Positions 1-8,430 of a stretch of 64,000 nucleotides of DNA are shown here, piece after piece (the stretch's first letter is position 1; the number at the start of each line of letters is the position of its first letter). Under the pieces are notes generated by a model. That model worked only from the letters and a program-made list of their open reading frames with translations. It was not told the DNA's origin and did no database searches. The position numbers and the translations under genes are program-made. Source of the stretch: Pseudomonas sp. CHM02 (GTDB lineage Bacteria > Pseudomonadota > Gammaproteobacteria > Pseudomonadales > Pseudomonadaceae); the NCBI RefSeq assembly GCF_000612585.1, contig NZ_JFCA01000036.1, positions 1 to 64,000 of the forward strand, written 5' to 3'.

Positions 1-65
1 GCAAAAAGCCTTCGCCCCAACACTCGGTACCTCGCCTAGGCTCGGTATGCCCGTAATCCGACAGT

Positions 66-145
66 GATTTTGGGGGCCGCCGCCACGCGCCATCCATGGC
101 GCGGGGCGGCTAAACCGGCATCCCTGCCGGTTTACCCCCCCAAAT
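66..145. repeat. Nested stem-loop element
   Basis: An outer inverted repeat (GATTTTGGGGG near 66 against CCCCCCCAAATC ending at 145) encloses two further hairpins: a GC-rich one (GCCGCC..GGGCGGC, about 77-110) and one formed by TAAACCGGC/GCCGGTTTA (about 112-135). No reading frame with coding character covers it. It is probably an intergenic structural repeat; its family is not identified. Confidence 0.55.
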
Positions 146-273
146 CCCTGCCGAATTCCGGCCAGCGTGTTTGACGGGGCGCTTCAGATCAAAGTCAAAA
201 GCGAGAGCACAGCGGCCTGACAGCCGGCTTGAGTGGTGTAGAGCAAAGGCAAAGGCAAACGCGGTCCATTAAT

Positions 274-298
274 GTAGGAGCCGGCTTGCCGGCGATGG
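274..298. repeat. REP-like single element
   Basis: Contains GTAGGAGCCGGCTTGCCGGC followed by GATGG, a short imperfect palindrome of the kind scattered between genes in fluorescent pseudomonads. A similar core recurs at 16032-16052. Confidence 0.6.
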
Positions 299-342
299 TC
301 GTCAACAATGATGCTAAAAAACCAGGCAAAACGCTGAGCCCC

Positions 343-433
343 ACTGTGGGAGCTGGCTTGCCTGCGATGGCATCAACTGGGTGTGCCTGATGTACCGAGG
401 TGTTTGCATCGCAGGCAAGCCAGCTCCCACAGT
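343..433. repeat. REPIN (two REPs in inverted orientation)
   Basis: ACTGTGGGAGCTGGCTTGCC (343-362, continuing GCGATG) is repeated as its exact reverse complement at the other end (about 408-433), separated by about 40 bp. Two REPs facing each other form the REPIN unit known from P. fluorescens genomes, which is mobilised in trans by RAYT transposases. No RAYT gene is in the window. Confidence 0.8.
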
Positions 434-533
434 TGACCCGGGCCGACAGTTAGATACCGGTCGGCTACTAGGCCGCCGCGTGTGCTTTTGATTTTGATCT
501 TAGGCGCCCCGTCAAACACGCTGGTCGAACGCA

Positions 534-566
534 GGCTTTGGAGCGTGCGGCCCACGCTCCAAAGCC
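534..566. other. Strong stem-loop downstream of gspD
   Basis: GGCTTTGGAGCGT (534-546) pairs perfectly with ACGCTCCAAAGCC (554-566) around a 7-nt loop. It lies 38 bp beyond the gspD stop. It could end or protect the 3' end of the secretion operon mRNA, but no clear U-tract follows on the minus strand, so an intrinsic terminator is not certain. Confidence 0.5.
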
Positions 567-603
567 GGAGTTACCTAAATAACGGATATGTACACCAAAC
601 GAC

Positions 604-2727
604 CTACCTCCCCCCAGGCCGCAACAACTGCATCTGCTGCCGATAATCATCCGTCACCTGCCGCGCCTGCCCACTGCTGGTAATCACCTTAGGCGTAATC
701 AACACAATCAACTCCGTCCGATCCTTCGACTTGCTGGTACTCCCAAACAACCACCGCAACCCCGGCACCCTACCCAGATAAGGCACAGCACTCACACTCT
801 CCCCGTTGTCCTGCTTGATCAACCCCCCCAGCAACACCGTCTGCCCGCTCTGCACCGCCACCTGCGTCGACACCGATCGCGTCGAAATACGCGGATTCAC
901 CGGCGTGTCGCTATCAGCCGCCTGGTTCTCGGCATCACTGACCTGCTGCTGGATATCCATGTACACCAACCCACCCGGATTGATGCGCGGCACCACGTCC
1001 AGGATCACCCCGGTCTGCACGTACTCGACACTGCTCAACGTCGTGTCCGCATCCCCGGTGTTGACGGTGGTCTGGCTGATGGGAATGTTGTCCCCCACCT
1101 GAATCTGCGCCGGCTGGTTGTTCATCACCACCAGCGACGGCGCCGACAGCACCTGGGTGCGGCCGTTGGTTTCCAGGGCATGCAACGCCACCTGCAAATT
1201 CGAGCTGACGAACGAATAGAACAACGAGTCCGTCGCTCCCAGCCCTGCCCCACCACCGCCCAGCGCACCTTGGCTACCGGAGGCATTGGCCACGGTGGTG
1301 CTGGTGGAATTGCCCACCAGGCGCCCCAGGTACCACTGCACGCCAAGGTCCAGTTCACCGGTCAGTTTGACCTCGAGGATGCGGGTCTCGATCTGCACTT
1401 GCAGGGGCGGGTTGTCGAGGCGTTTGATCGCCGCTTCGATCTCTTTCCACTGCGCCGGCCGGGTGCGCACCAGCAGTTGGTTGCTGCTCTTTTGCGCGGT
1501 GATGCGGGTGCCGGCTTCGAGGCCGCTGGCGGGGGCGACTTCTTTCTCTTCCGGCTCCGGTTCTTCTGCGGCCGGCGGGATGTTCTGCAAGCCGCCGTTG
1601 GTGGGTGAGGACAAGGTGGTGGTGCGCAATCCCGGCGCGACCTTGGCTGGCGTGTCGTCCTTGATCACGCCGGTGCCGTAGATCTGCCGCAGGTACTTGG
1701 CCAGGTCGGCAGCCTTCATGTTGCGCACGTCGTAGACGTACATCTGCGGCTCGTTGCCGCCGCCCTCATCGATGGTTCGGATCCAGTCGCCCACTTCACT
1801 GAGGTACTGGGGCTGGGACGAAATCGCCACCACCGAGTTGGTCCGCTCGATCGGCAAAAAGCGCAGCATGCCGGCCAGGGGCATGCCGCTTTCAGGGCCA
1901 AACATGCTTTGCAATTGCGGCATCAACTCGGCCACCGACGCCCGTTGCAGACCGAAGACGCCCACCGACATGCCCTTGAGCCAGTCCACGTCAAAGGTGT
2001 CGATGGTGTCCTGGTAGTTGGCCAGTTCATCCGGCGTGCCGGCCAGGCTCAGTACGTTGCGCGCCGGGTCGACCAGCAGAAATGCATTCTCGCGGGCGAA
2101 CGGCTTGAGCAGTTTCTGCATCTCGGTGGCAGAGATGTAGCGCAGCGGAAACAAGCGCGCCGACAGGCCGCTGGAGGGTTGGGCCACGCTCATTTGCGGC
2201 ACCAGTTTGCCCACCACGGCCTGGCTGGCGGGCAGGATCACGTAGCGATTGCCCTGCTTGATCATCGCGTTATCGGTCCAGGACAGCAGGGTTTCGAGAA
2301 TCGACAGCGCCTGCTGCTTGTCCACCGGCTTGGAGGTGGAAAAACTCACGTTGCCCTTCACCCCCTGGGCGATGCTGTAGTTTTCGTGCAACAGGTCGCC
2401 CATCACACTGTTGATCACCGCTTCGATGGGCTGGTCGGCAAAGTTGAACACGATATCGCCGCCCTCCTCCTTCGCCACCGACTGCGCTGCAGGCGCGCGC
2501 ACGAATTGCTGAGTGCCGCGAATCAGCTGGCGCTGCGGCGGCGATTTGACTGCCGGCTGCGCCGTTTCAGGCACGGGTTGTTCTGCCGGCGGTCGTTGCG
2601 AGCCGGTGCCCTGCATGGCCTCGTGCAGCAGATCGTCGCCGGGTTCAAGACGGTCGGGGAAGGCGCCGCAGCCACCCAGGGCAAGGGCGGTGGCCAGGCA
2701 AAACGTTGAGGTGCGCATGTCGATCAA
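604..2727 (-). CDS. gspD: Type II secretion liposecretin GspD (HxcQ-like)
   Basis: Outer-membrane secretin, the channel through which folded exoproteins leave the periplasm. The N-terminal signal ends in a lipobox (LGGC; Cys 20 from the TTG, Cys 17 from the inner ATG), so it should be lipidated. HxcQ of P. aeruginosa is known to pilot itself to the outer membrane by such an anchor, and no separate pilotin gene is seen here. N0 domain about residues 90-170, N1-N3 repeats to about 430, secretin core about 430-690 with VLSAPSL, VGDNIPIS, VLLGGLI and GRVPGLRWLF. Last gene of the gsp operon. The TTG at 2727 overlaps the preceding stop as TTGA, like the ATGA and GTGA junctions upstream; ATG at 2718 is the alternative start. 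About 704-707 residues, normal for GspD. Confidence 0.95.
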   Translation of the reverse strand: MIDMRTSTFCLATALALGGCGAFPDRLEPGDDLLHEAMQGTGSQRPPAEQPVPETAQPAVKSPPQRQLIRGTQQFVRAPAAQSVAKEEGGDIVFNFADQPIEAVINSVMGDLLHENYSIAQGVKGNVSFSTSKPVDKQQALSILETLLSWTDNAMIKQGNRYVILPASQAVVGKLVPQMSVAQPSSGLSARLFPLRYISATEMQKLLKPFARENAFLLVDPARNVLSLAGTPDELANYQDTIDTFDVDWLKGMSVGVFGLQRASVAELMPQLQSMFGPESGMPLAGMLRFLPIERTNSVVAISSQPQYLSEVGDWIRTIDEGGGNEPQMYVYDVRNMKAADLAKYLRQIYGTGVIKDDTPAKVAPGLRTTTLSSPTNGGLQNIPPAAEEPEPEEKEVAPASGLEAGTRITAQKSSNQLLVRTRPAQWKEIEAAIKRLDNPPLQVQIETRILEVKLTGELDLGVQWYLGRLVGNSTSTTVANASGSQGALGGGGAGLGATDSLFYSFVSSNLQVALHALETNGRTQVLSAPSLVVMNNQPAQIQVGDNIPISQTTVNTGDADTTLSSVEYVQTGVILDVVPRINPGGLVYMDIQQQVSDAENQAADSDTPVNPRISTRSVSTQVAVQSGQTVLLGGLIKQDNGESVSAVPYLGRVPGLRWLFGSTSKSKDRTELIVLITPKVITSSGQARQVTDDYRQQMQLLRPGGR

Positions 2728-3242
2728 GGGAGGGGCTCGCGGGGCAAAGTAATGGGGGGCCGGCTGGACGGCGGCGGCAAGCGCTTGGCGTAGAGGCTCA
2801 AGGTTTGCGCGCGGCCATCCTGGCTGAAACGGGCGTATTGCGGGGTGAGGTGGTCCAGGCGCCAGCCGTTGGGCAGGGTCTGGCCCAGGCGGATCGTCAG
2901 GGCTGGGCCATCGGCCTGCTTGAGCATGGCCATTTGCAGGTTGCCGGTGATCAGGATGCCGCTGAGGGTCAGGTTCGCCAGGCTGCTCACCTGGGCTTTA
3001 CCCACCCGGCGATCCGGGCTGCGATCCGGACTGAACAGCGGCGCTTGCCAAGTCGCGGCCAGGTTGTCCAGCGGCACATTCGGCGCCACCTGCACCTGTG
3101 TGGCTGGATGGGCGCGCACAGGCGCTTCAGGCAGCCACTGCGGTTCATCGCCGATGCTGCTGAGGATCACCGCCATCAACCCACCGAGCAACCCGGCCAG
3201 GCCGAGCAAGCCCCATTCCACGGGGCGCAGTCTGCCGATCAT
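2724..3242 (-). CDS. gspC: Type II secretion inner-membrane clamp protein, GspC-like
   Basis: 172 residues: a short cytoplasmic N-terminus, one transmembrane segment (about residues 9-27), a periplasmic linker, then a single HR-type domain (about 85-155) with the pattern LTLSGILITGN...IRLGQTLPNGWRL...LSLYAKR. In GspC this domain contacts the N0 domain of the secretin and couples the inner-membrane platform to the channel. There is no C-terminal PDZ or coiled-coil region, so the protein ends in a Pro-rich tail and is shorter than classical GspC. A GspN/XcpP-like label would also fit. Start overlaps the gspM stop (ATGA) and it lies directly before gspD. Confidence 0.82.
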   Translation of the reverse strand: MIGRLRPVEWGLLGLAGLLGGLMAVILSSIGDEPQWLPEAPVRAHPATQVQVAPNVPLDNLAATWQAPLFSPDRSPDRRVGKAQVSSLANLTLSGILITGNLQMAMLKQADGPALTIRLGQTLPNGWRLDHLTPQYARFSQDGRAQTLSLYAKRLPPPSSRPPITLPREPLP

Positions 3243-3841
3243 GGCGTCACCCGTGCCGGCTGCAGGTAACCGCGCACCAGCAGGTGCACCACCAGCTTGC
3301 CCGCCCCGCCACTGGCGGGCGCCTGTTGGCTGCGGCGGATGCGCAGCTCATCCACAAACAGGAACGGCGGCTGGTATTCCAGCGCGTGCAGCAGCGCTTC
3401 CAGGGGTTCGATGGCGCAGTCGAGGGTCAGACTGACCTTGACCTGGCGGTAGGGCTCACCGTCGTCCTGCTCCGGGGTGATGGGCTTGCGCTGAGTCAGG
3501 CTGCAACCGCCACCGAGGTTGGCGTGGCTGTTGACCAGATCGGCGAGACGTTGCATCAGGTCGGCGGCCACCACGTCGGGGTCGTCCCCCGGCAACAGGC
3601 TGGTGCTGCTGGCCGGGTCCTGCTGTGCCTGCTCAAGCTGTTGGCGCAGCGCATCGCGTTGGCGCAGCACGCCGGCATAACGTTGCTGTTGTTCGCGCAG
3701 CTGTTCGGCCTGTTCGCCCATGTCGCGCAAAGGGCCGGCGAACCAGCTGTCGACCAGCAGCCAGTAGGCCGCGCCGACCACCAAGGCCAGCATCAGCAAC
3801 GCGGCGCCGCGGCGTTCACGGGGTGTGAGGGGTCGGCGCAT
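3239..3841 (-). CDS. gspM: Type II secretion platform protein GspM
   Basis: Bitopic inner-membrane protein, 200 residues: one transmembrane helix (about 13-30), then a Glu/Gln/Arg-rich coiled coil (about 38-75, REQQQRYAGVLRQRDALRQQ), then a small ferredoxin-like periplasmic domain (about 105-195). GspM pairs with GspL to link the ATPase GspE to pseudopilus growth. The ATG at 3841 (MRRPLTPRERR) is preferred over an upstream in-frame start because the basic stretch directly precedes the membrane helix. The 5' end overlaps gspL by 26 bp. Confidence 0.88.
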   Translation of the reverse strand: MRRPLTPRERRGAALLMLALVVGAAYWLLVDSWFAGPLRDMGEQAEQLREQQQRYAGVLRQRDALRQQLEQAQQDPASSTSLLPGDDPDVVAADLMQRLADLVNSHANLGGGCSLTQRKPITPEQDDGEPYRQVKVSLTLDCAIEPLEALLHALEYQPPFLFVDELRIRRSQQAPASGGAGKLVVHLLVRGYLQPARVTP

Positions 3842-4808
3842 CGGCGGCCTCCTGGCGTAGATGAGCGCGCAAGGCAAACTGGTCCTTGCCGGTGCGCGCA
3901 TCGGGCTGGATCACCCCTTCGAACTGGGCGTTTTCCAGGCTGCGGCAGCCTTTGATACGGGTGATCAGCGCACTGGCCTTGGCGCTCTGGCCGGAAAGGG
4001 AAATCTCACCGTCCTTCACGTCCAACTGATCCAGCCAGGTGTCGGCCGGCAGGCAGGTGGTCAGGTCGTTGAGCAGCGCGGCCAATGGTGGTTGCGCCAG
4101 TTTGCGCCGGGTGAGGTACTGCGCCGCGCCCCGGGTATTGAGCAGTTGCTGGCGCAGGGCATGCACCTCGGCGACTTGGGCTTTTTGCTGTTGGACGCTG
4201 GCGTGCATGGCATCGATGACACGCTGGCGGTCGTTGAGCCACAGCAGCATCGCCGCGATCACCAAGGCGCCGCACAGCCACGGCAGGCTGCGTTGCAAGC
4301 CCATGCCCGCCGGGCGTTGGCGCGGGCGCAGCGGTGCGGGCAGCAGGTCGATGCCGAGGTTGGCGGCATCCACGCGATGGGGATGCAGGCCGAGGGCGGC
4401 GCAGTCGGCGAGGATCTGGTCCAGGCGCTCGCGCAGGATCGCCACCAGTGTCACCTCAAGCTGAGTGGCCGTGCGTCGCTCCTGACGCGCAACAAAGTAG
4501 AGTTGGTCGGCCTCGAACGGGGTGTAGCGGTCCAGTTCATAGCCGACCACGGCACTCAGATTGCGCCCGGCGGCCAAAGGCAGTTGTACGCGTTGCAGCA
4601 GCACGGTATCGGCGGCGAGCATCAACACCTGGCGCGCACTGCCCGGTACGACCGGCGCGTCCAAGGGCCAGCGATGGATCTGCTCGGGCGGCTCTTGCAG
4701 CGCCAGCCAACCGGGCACACAGGCGCGCAACTCCGCGCTCCACACGCGCCACCCCTGTTGCAGCAGGCTGCCACGCCAATGCCGGGCGATGGGTTCCAGT
4801 CGATTCAT
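3816..4808 (-). CDS. gspL: Type II secretion platform protein GspL
   Basis: About 330 residues. The N-terminal half is an actin-like cytoplasmic domain (LPLAAGRNLSAVVGYELDRY, then TPFEADQLYFV), followed by one transmembrane helix (about 178-194, LPWLCGALVIAAMLLWL), a coiled coil and a periplasmic PilN-like domain. GspL recruits the ATPase GspE to the membrane and binds GspM. The cytoplasmic part is shorter than in Xcp/Out GspL, in keeping with an Hxc-like subtype. Start at 4808 gives an ATGA overlap with the gspK stop; a long upstream extension in the same frame is antisense-like Arg/Pro-rich and was discarded. Confidence 0.87.
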   Translation of the reverse strand: MNRLEPIARHWRGSLLQQGWRVWSAELRACVPGWLALQEPPEQIHRWPLDAPVVPGSARQVLMLAADTVLLQRVQLPLAAGRNLSAVVGYELDRYTPFEADQLYFVARQERRTATQLEVTLVAILRERLDQILADCAALGLHPHRVDAANLGIDLLPAPLRPRQRPAGMGLQRSLPWLCGALVIAAMLLWLNDRQRVIDAMHASVQQQKAQVAEVHALRQQLLNTRGAAQYLTRRKLAQPPLAALLNDLTTCLPADTWLDQLDVKDGEISLSGQSAKASALITRIKGCRSLENAQFEGVIQPDARTGKDQFALRAHLRQEAADAPTPHTP

Positions 4809-5506
4809 TCTTGCCAACGCAACACCCGGTAGGGTTGTGCGCTGTCCTCCGATGGGCTCAATAAAACGGTGACTTGCAGCCGCGCCTGATAACCACCGGG
4901 GCGCTCGGCGCGGCTGTCGATTACCAGCACTTCGCCCGGGTCTTTGCCCTCGGCGTTCTGGTGCGGCAGGTTGAGTGCCTTGCGCATCAGCGGGCTGGCG
5001 AAGGCGGGATCGGGACGATCCAGGTCGCTCCACAAGGTGATTTCAGGCAGCAATTGGCTGTAGAGGGTTTGGCTCATGCCGGGCAGTTGGCGCACTTCTT
5101 CCAGCACCCGGAACGGCGCCAGGCCCTGTTGGCGGCGCGCTTCAAGGGCCTTGGCCAGTTGCGTCGCCTGGGCCGGGGTAGCGCCGCAGGCCAGGGCCAG
5201 GCGCGTGAAGTCCTGCGGTTCGGCGTTGATCAGGTAGAGCTTGCCGCGCTCGCTGCGCAGGCTGACGTGCAATTGGGCGTCGTCAAAGGCCAGGGGCATA
5301 TCACGACCATCGGCAACCCAGCGCCGATCGGCCATGACCTGCGCGATACCCGCTTCGGCAGCCAGGACGGTCTGGGTATGCTGGCGCAACCACAGGGCTT
5401 GGCGGCTTTCCAGTTGCACCCACCCCGCCAGGCCACCGAGCAACACGCTGAGCAACGCCAGCACCCACAGCACCAGCAGCAAGGCCGCACCGCGCTGGCG
5501 CTTCAT
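4805..5506 (-). CDS. gspK: Minor pseudopilin GspK
   Basis: 233 residues beginning MKRQRGAALLLVLWVLALLS, a class III prepilin leader cut after Gly-6. As known for GspK, the +5 glutamate present in other pseudopilins is absent. The body resembles the alpha-helical GspK domain but is shorter than the 300-plus residues of Xcp/Out GspK. With GspI and GspJ it forms the tip of the pseudopilus; processing would need the type IV prepilin peptidase PilD, not encoded here. ATGA overlap with gspJ sets the start. Confidence 0.87.
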   Translation of the reverse strand: MKRQRGAALLLVLWVLALLSVLLGGLAGWVQLESRQALWLRQHTQTVLAAEAGIAQVMADRRWVADGRDMPLAFDDAQLHVSLRSERGKLYLINAEPQDFTRLALACGATPAQATQLAKALEARRQQGLAPFRVLEEVRQLPGMSQTLYSQLLPEITLWSDLDRPDPAFASPLMRKALNLPHQNAEGKDPGEVLVIDSRAERPGGYQARLQVTVLLSPSEDSAQPYRVLRWQE

Positions 5507-6072
5507 TCTTCGACGCTCCCGTTGGACAGGTTCAGGCGCAGGGCGATCACCTGGGTGACCCAGGGTACGGGCCCCTCGACGCTGGCAGTGATGCGCACCG
5601 CTGAAGGCAGGCGTTTGGGCCATGGCCATTCATTGACCCATCCAGTGGGTTGGCCCAGCGGTGAGACGCCGCGATAGCTGAACTGCAAATCTTTGATGTT
5701 TTTCAGCAGCACCTGGGGTTCACGCAGAGAAAACCCGACCTGCAAATCCTGTTCGACCTGTTGGAGGCTGAACCGGTGGATCCCGCCACCGAGCGCACCG
5801 GGCAAGGTCGAGACAAACGCCAGGCGCTGCGCCGTGCCGAGAAAAAAACCATCGCCCTCGCCCACCGCCAGCGGCAATGCCTCGCTGATCGCCGTGCGCA
5901 AGAACTGTTGCGCGGCGCGCACTTCGTCCAGGGTCACCGTATACGCCTGGGCCTTGGACACGGCCCGATTGGCCCCCAGCAATGCCCCGCCGACCAGCGC
6001 CAGCAAAACGCCAAGCAAACTGAGGACCACGAGGATTTCCAGCAAGGTAAAACCCTGCTCGCGGCGCTTCAC
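5503..6072 (-). CDS. gspJ: Minor pseudopilin GspJ
   Basis: 189 residues from a GTG start at 6072 that overlaps the gspI stop as GTGA. The next residues are KRREQGFTLLEILVVLSLLG: a prepilin leader with cleavage G/F, Glu at +5 and a hydrophobic helix. The C-terminal part is beta-rich. GspJ assembles with GspI and GspK at the pseudopilus tip. The GTG start is chosen because upstream ATG candidates would put 35 unrelated residues before the leader. Confidence 0.87.
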   Translation of the reverse strand: MKRREQGFTLLEILVVLSLLGVLLALVGGALLGANRAVSKAQAYTVTLDEVRAAQQFLRTAISEALPLAVGEGDGFFLGTAQRLAFVSTLPGALGGGIHRFSLQQVEQDLQVGFSLREPQVLLKNIKDLQFSYRGVSPLGQPTGWVNEWPWPKRLPSAVRITASVEGPVPWVTQVIALRLNLSNGSVEE

Positions 6073-6401
6073 AGGCGCGCCTTCAAGGTACTGAAACGGG
6101 CCTGGTGCGTGCCCTCGCTGAGGGTCAGGTCGAGGCGAAACACATGCGCCTGTTGCCGGGTGCTGGTCAGCTGCCAACGGATGCCATCGAGTTCGCCCTG
6201 GCTGATGCCATTGCTCAATCGCCCCGCCGTCTCCTGATCGAAAATCGTCAGCGCCGCGTGGGTGAGCCGATCACTGTGGGCAACCTGGGACAACGAGCGC
6301 GCACTCTGGCCGAACGCGACCAGCCATACCGTGCTGCACACCGCCATCAACGTCAGGGCGGCGAGCATTTCCAGCAGCGTGAACCCGGCCTGGCGCTTCA
6401 T
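6069..6401 (-). CDS. gspI: Minor pseudopilin GspI
   Basis: 110 residues, start MKRQAGFTLLEMLAALTLMA with the G/FTLLE prepilin cleavage site and +5 Glu. Length and order (after gspH, before gspJ) match GspI, the nucleating minor pseudopilin of the tip complex. ATG at 6401 overlaps the gspH stop (ATGA). Confidence 0.87.
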   Translation of the reverse strand: MKRQAGFTLLEMLAALTLMAVCSTVWLVAFGQSARSLSQVAHSDRLTHAALTIFDQETAGRLSNGISQGELDGIRWQLTSTRQQAHVFRLDLTLSEGTHQARFSTLKARL

Positions 6402-6823
6402 GGCAGTGCCTTGGACTGCACGCTGCCGGTGAGCCAGCCGATATCGATGCGCCAACGTCGCGCGCCATTGGCCACGAGAAGGTTGCCGCCGGTGGAGCTG
6501 CCATCGGCATAGAACTCGACGGCAGGTCCCACCTGTTCGGCAGTGTGCAGCGTCACGTGCAGCTCGGACGGCCAGCGTTGCAGCCCACGCCCCGGCGCCT
6601 GGAACGTGCGGCCGCGCAGATCAAACGTCGTACGCGCGGTCTGCCCGCTCACAATCGCCCCCGCCCGTGTGCTGCGCAGCGCCTCCACCATCTGCCCGAC
6701 CGCCCGGCGCTCTTTCGCCGCCTGCAAACCCTGGCGCACACCCAGCCCCAGCAAGCTGGCGGCCAGGCTGATCAACACGATCACCACCAGCATTTCCAGC
6801 AGGGTAAAGCCGCGCTGGGGCAT
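6398..6823 (-). CDS. gspH: Minor pseudopilin GspH
   Basis: 141 residues. The start at 6823 gives MPQRGFTLLEMLVVIVLISL, a short basic leader, G/F cleavage and +5 Glu; a longer in-frame start at 6871 would overlap gspG by 41 bp and bury the leader. The beta-rich C-terminal domain is typical of GspH, which sits between the major pseudopilin fibre and the tip. It begins 7 bp after the gspG stop. Confidence 0.87.
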   Translation of the reverse strand: MPQRGFTLLEMLVVIVLISLAASLLGLGVRQGLQAAKERRAVGQMVEALRSTRAGAIVSGQTARTTFDLRGRTFQAPGRGLQRWPSELHVTLHTAEQVGPAVEFYADGSSTGGNLLVANGARRWRIDIGWLTGSVQSKALP

Positions 6824-6830
6824 GGTCGCG

Positions 6831-7220
6831 TTACTCCCAATTGCCCAGGTCGGCGCTGTAGCCTTCGCCACCCGGTTGACCGTCCTGGCCGTAGAAGATC
6901 AGGTCGAACGCCCCGTGTTCGCCAGGGAAGCGATAACCGAAGGCGTGCCCGAACGGGTCCTTGAGGTCCGAAGGCTTGGCATAGCCGCCCGGCCGATCCA
7001 CCAGTTGTTGCAGGCTGCTGGGCGGTGCGCCAACGTCAAGGGCATAGCTGTCGATCTTCATGCTCAGGCTGGCGAGCTGGGCCTTGCCCGCACCGTACTT
7101 GCCCTTGTCCACATTGCCGCCGACCTGGCGCACGACGATAGTGGCGACGATGCCCAGCAGCACGATCACCGCGAGCATTTCCAGCAGGGTGAAACCGCCT
7201 TGGCGGCGTGGTTTTCTCAT
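6831..7220 (-). CDS. gspG: Major pseudopilin GspG
   Basis: 129 residues beginning MRKPRRQGGFTLLEMLAVIV, with the prepilin leader and +5 Glu. The C-terminal part has the GspG signature: PPSSLQQLVDRP, then DPFGHAFGYRFPGEHGAFDL and a final GGEGYSADLGNWE with acidic residues that bind calcium in the family. It polymerises into the periplasmic pseudopilus that pushes substrates through GspD. It follows gspF by 13 bp. Confidence 0.93.
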   Translation of the reverse strand: MRKPRRQGGFTLLEMLAVIVLLGIVATIVVRQVGGNVDKGKYGAGKAQLASLSMKIDSYALDVGAPPSSLQQLVDRPGGYAKPSDLKDPFGHAFGYRFPGEHGAFDLIFYGQDGQPGGEGYSADLGNWE

Positions 7221-7233
7221 CGGTTCAGCTCCT

Positions 7234-8430
7234 TCATATATTGCTGGTCAGGCTCATCAGCGGCAGCATGATCGCCAACATGATCACCGCCACCAGCACC
7301 GCCATGACCACCGTCAGGGACGGCACCAGTGCGGCGAGCAGGCGGTCGATGCCGCGCTTGGCGTCGACGTCGAAAATGTCGGCGACCTTGAGCAACAGGC
7401 TGTCGAGTTCGCCGGCCTGTTCGCCGACTTCAATCATTTGCAGGGCCAGTTCGGGCAGCAGCGGCTGGCTGCCAAATGCGCTGGCGAGGGTGCCACCGCC
7501 CTTTACCGATTCCGCCGCATGCCCCACCTGAGCCTGCAGCGCGCGGTTGGTACAGACTTGCCGCGCAATCACCAAGGCGTGCAGCAAGGCCACGCCATTG
7601 CTCAGCAGCGTGCCGAGGGTGCGAGTCAGGCGCGCCGCTTCGACGCGTTGCAGCAACGGGCCGATCACGCGAATGCCGAGCAGGTGCCGGTCGTATTTTT
7701 GCCGAAAGACCGGATCGCGCAGGCGTGCGGCCCATAACCAACCGATCACGATCAACCCGGCCAACAGCACCAGGCCATAGCGGCCGAGGAATTCCCCCAG
7801 AGCCAGAATCACCTCGGTGATCAACGGAATCGGCACGCCCAGGTCCTGGAAGATCGGCACGAACTGCGGCACCACATAGGCCAGCAACAGCGCCAGCGAA
7901 CCGAGCACACCCACCACCAGGAAAACCGGATAGATCAGCGCATTGATCACTTCACCGCGCAGCCGTTGGCTGCGCTCCAGGTAGTCGCTGAGTTGGCGCA
8001 GGGTGTGTTCCAACGCGCCACCGGCCTCCCCGGCGCGCACCATGCTCAGGTACAACGGCGAGAAACTGCCACCCTCGTGTTCCAGCGCCGCGGATAACGG
8101 CTTGCCCGCCTTGACGTGATCGCGGATGCGTTCGATCAGCGCGCGGACCTGAGGTGGACCAGGTTGTTTGAGCAACACGCTCAACGAGCGCTCCAGCGGC
8201 TGGCCGGCCCCCAGCAGCGTCGCCAGTTGCTGGGTGAAACTCACCAGCGCCTGGCCCTTCAACTGCCCGCGTGCGTTGCGCAGCAGGGGGCTGCCGGCGG
8301 GTTCAATCTGCAACAGCAACAGGCCGCGCTTGTGCAGCGCGGCGACGGCAGCGGCTTGATCCGTGGCTTCCAGCGTACCGTTCTGCGGCCCGCCCTGGCT
8401 GTCCAGGGCGCGGAATCTGAACAGCCTCAC
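7234..8430 (-). CDS. gspF: Type II secretion inner-membrane protein GspF
   Basis: 398 residues with two repeated GspF domains (about 65-185 and 268-390) and three transmembrane segments (near 165-190, 215-240 and 370-395). The first repeat carries FTQQLATLLGAGQPLERSL, the second TRTLGTLLSNGVALLHAL. GspF is the polytopic platform component that couples ATPase motion to pseudopilin assembly. Start overlaps the gspE stop (ATGA). Confidence 0.94.
   Translation of the reverse strand: MRLFRFRALDSQGGPQNGTLEATDQAAAVAALHKRGLLLLQIEPAGSPLLRNARGQLKGQALVSFTQQLATLLGAGQPLERSLSVLLKQPGPPQVRALIERIRDHVKAGKPLSAALEHEGGSFSPLYLSMVRAGEAGGALEHTLRQLSDYLERSQRLRGEVINALIYPVFLVVGVLGSLALLLAYVVPQFVPIFQDLGVPIPLITEVILALGEFLGRYGLVLLAGLIVIGWLWAARLRDPVFRQKYDRHLLGIRVIGPLLQRVEAARLTRTLGTLLSNGVALLHALVIARQVCTNRALQAQVGHAAESVKGGGTLASAFGSQPLLPELALQMIEVGEQAGELDSLLLKVADIFDVDAKRGIDRLLAALVPSLTVVMAVLVAVIMLAIMLPLMSLTSNI

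Larger units (their letters stand above)
163..523. repeat. Long inverted repeat with 40-bp arms
   Basis: The segments 163-202 and 484-523 are reverse complements of each other at 37 of 40 positions; both carry GTGTTTGACGGGGCGC or its complement and GATCAAA..CAAAAGC. Weaker symmetry continues about 25 bp inward (GCGGCCT against AGGCCGC). The 281-bp interior holds a REP-like single element and a REPIN. No transposase gene is present, so this resembles a non-autonomous dispersed intergenic repeat rather than an insertion sequence. Confidence 0.7.

Noticed and set aside
1-603. CRISPR array in the repeat-rich left end
   Set aside because: Repeats are inverted and irregularly spaced, not direct repeats with uniform spacers; no cas genes are present.
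373-650. Small minus-strand ORFs over the REPIN
   Set aside because: They are translations of REP sequence (GSWLAC-type strings), a common annotation artefact in fluorescent pseudomonads.
1909-2709. Long plus-strand ORF (266 codons) opposite gspD
   Set aside because: It lies wholly antisense to a secretin with strong motifs; its composition (His/Arg/Gln-rich) is typical of GC-rich antisense frames.
3861-4832. Plus-strand ORF of 323 codons opposite gspL
   Set aside because: Antisense to gspL, with no motif and no ribosome binding site; low-complexity Gln/Arg/Ala content.
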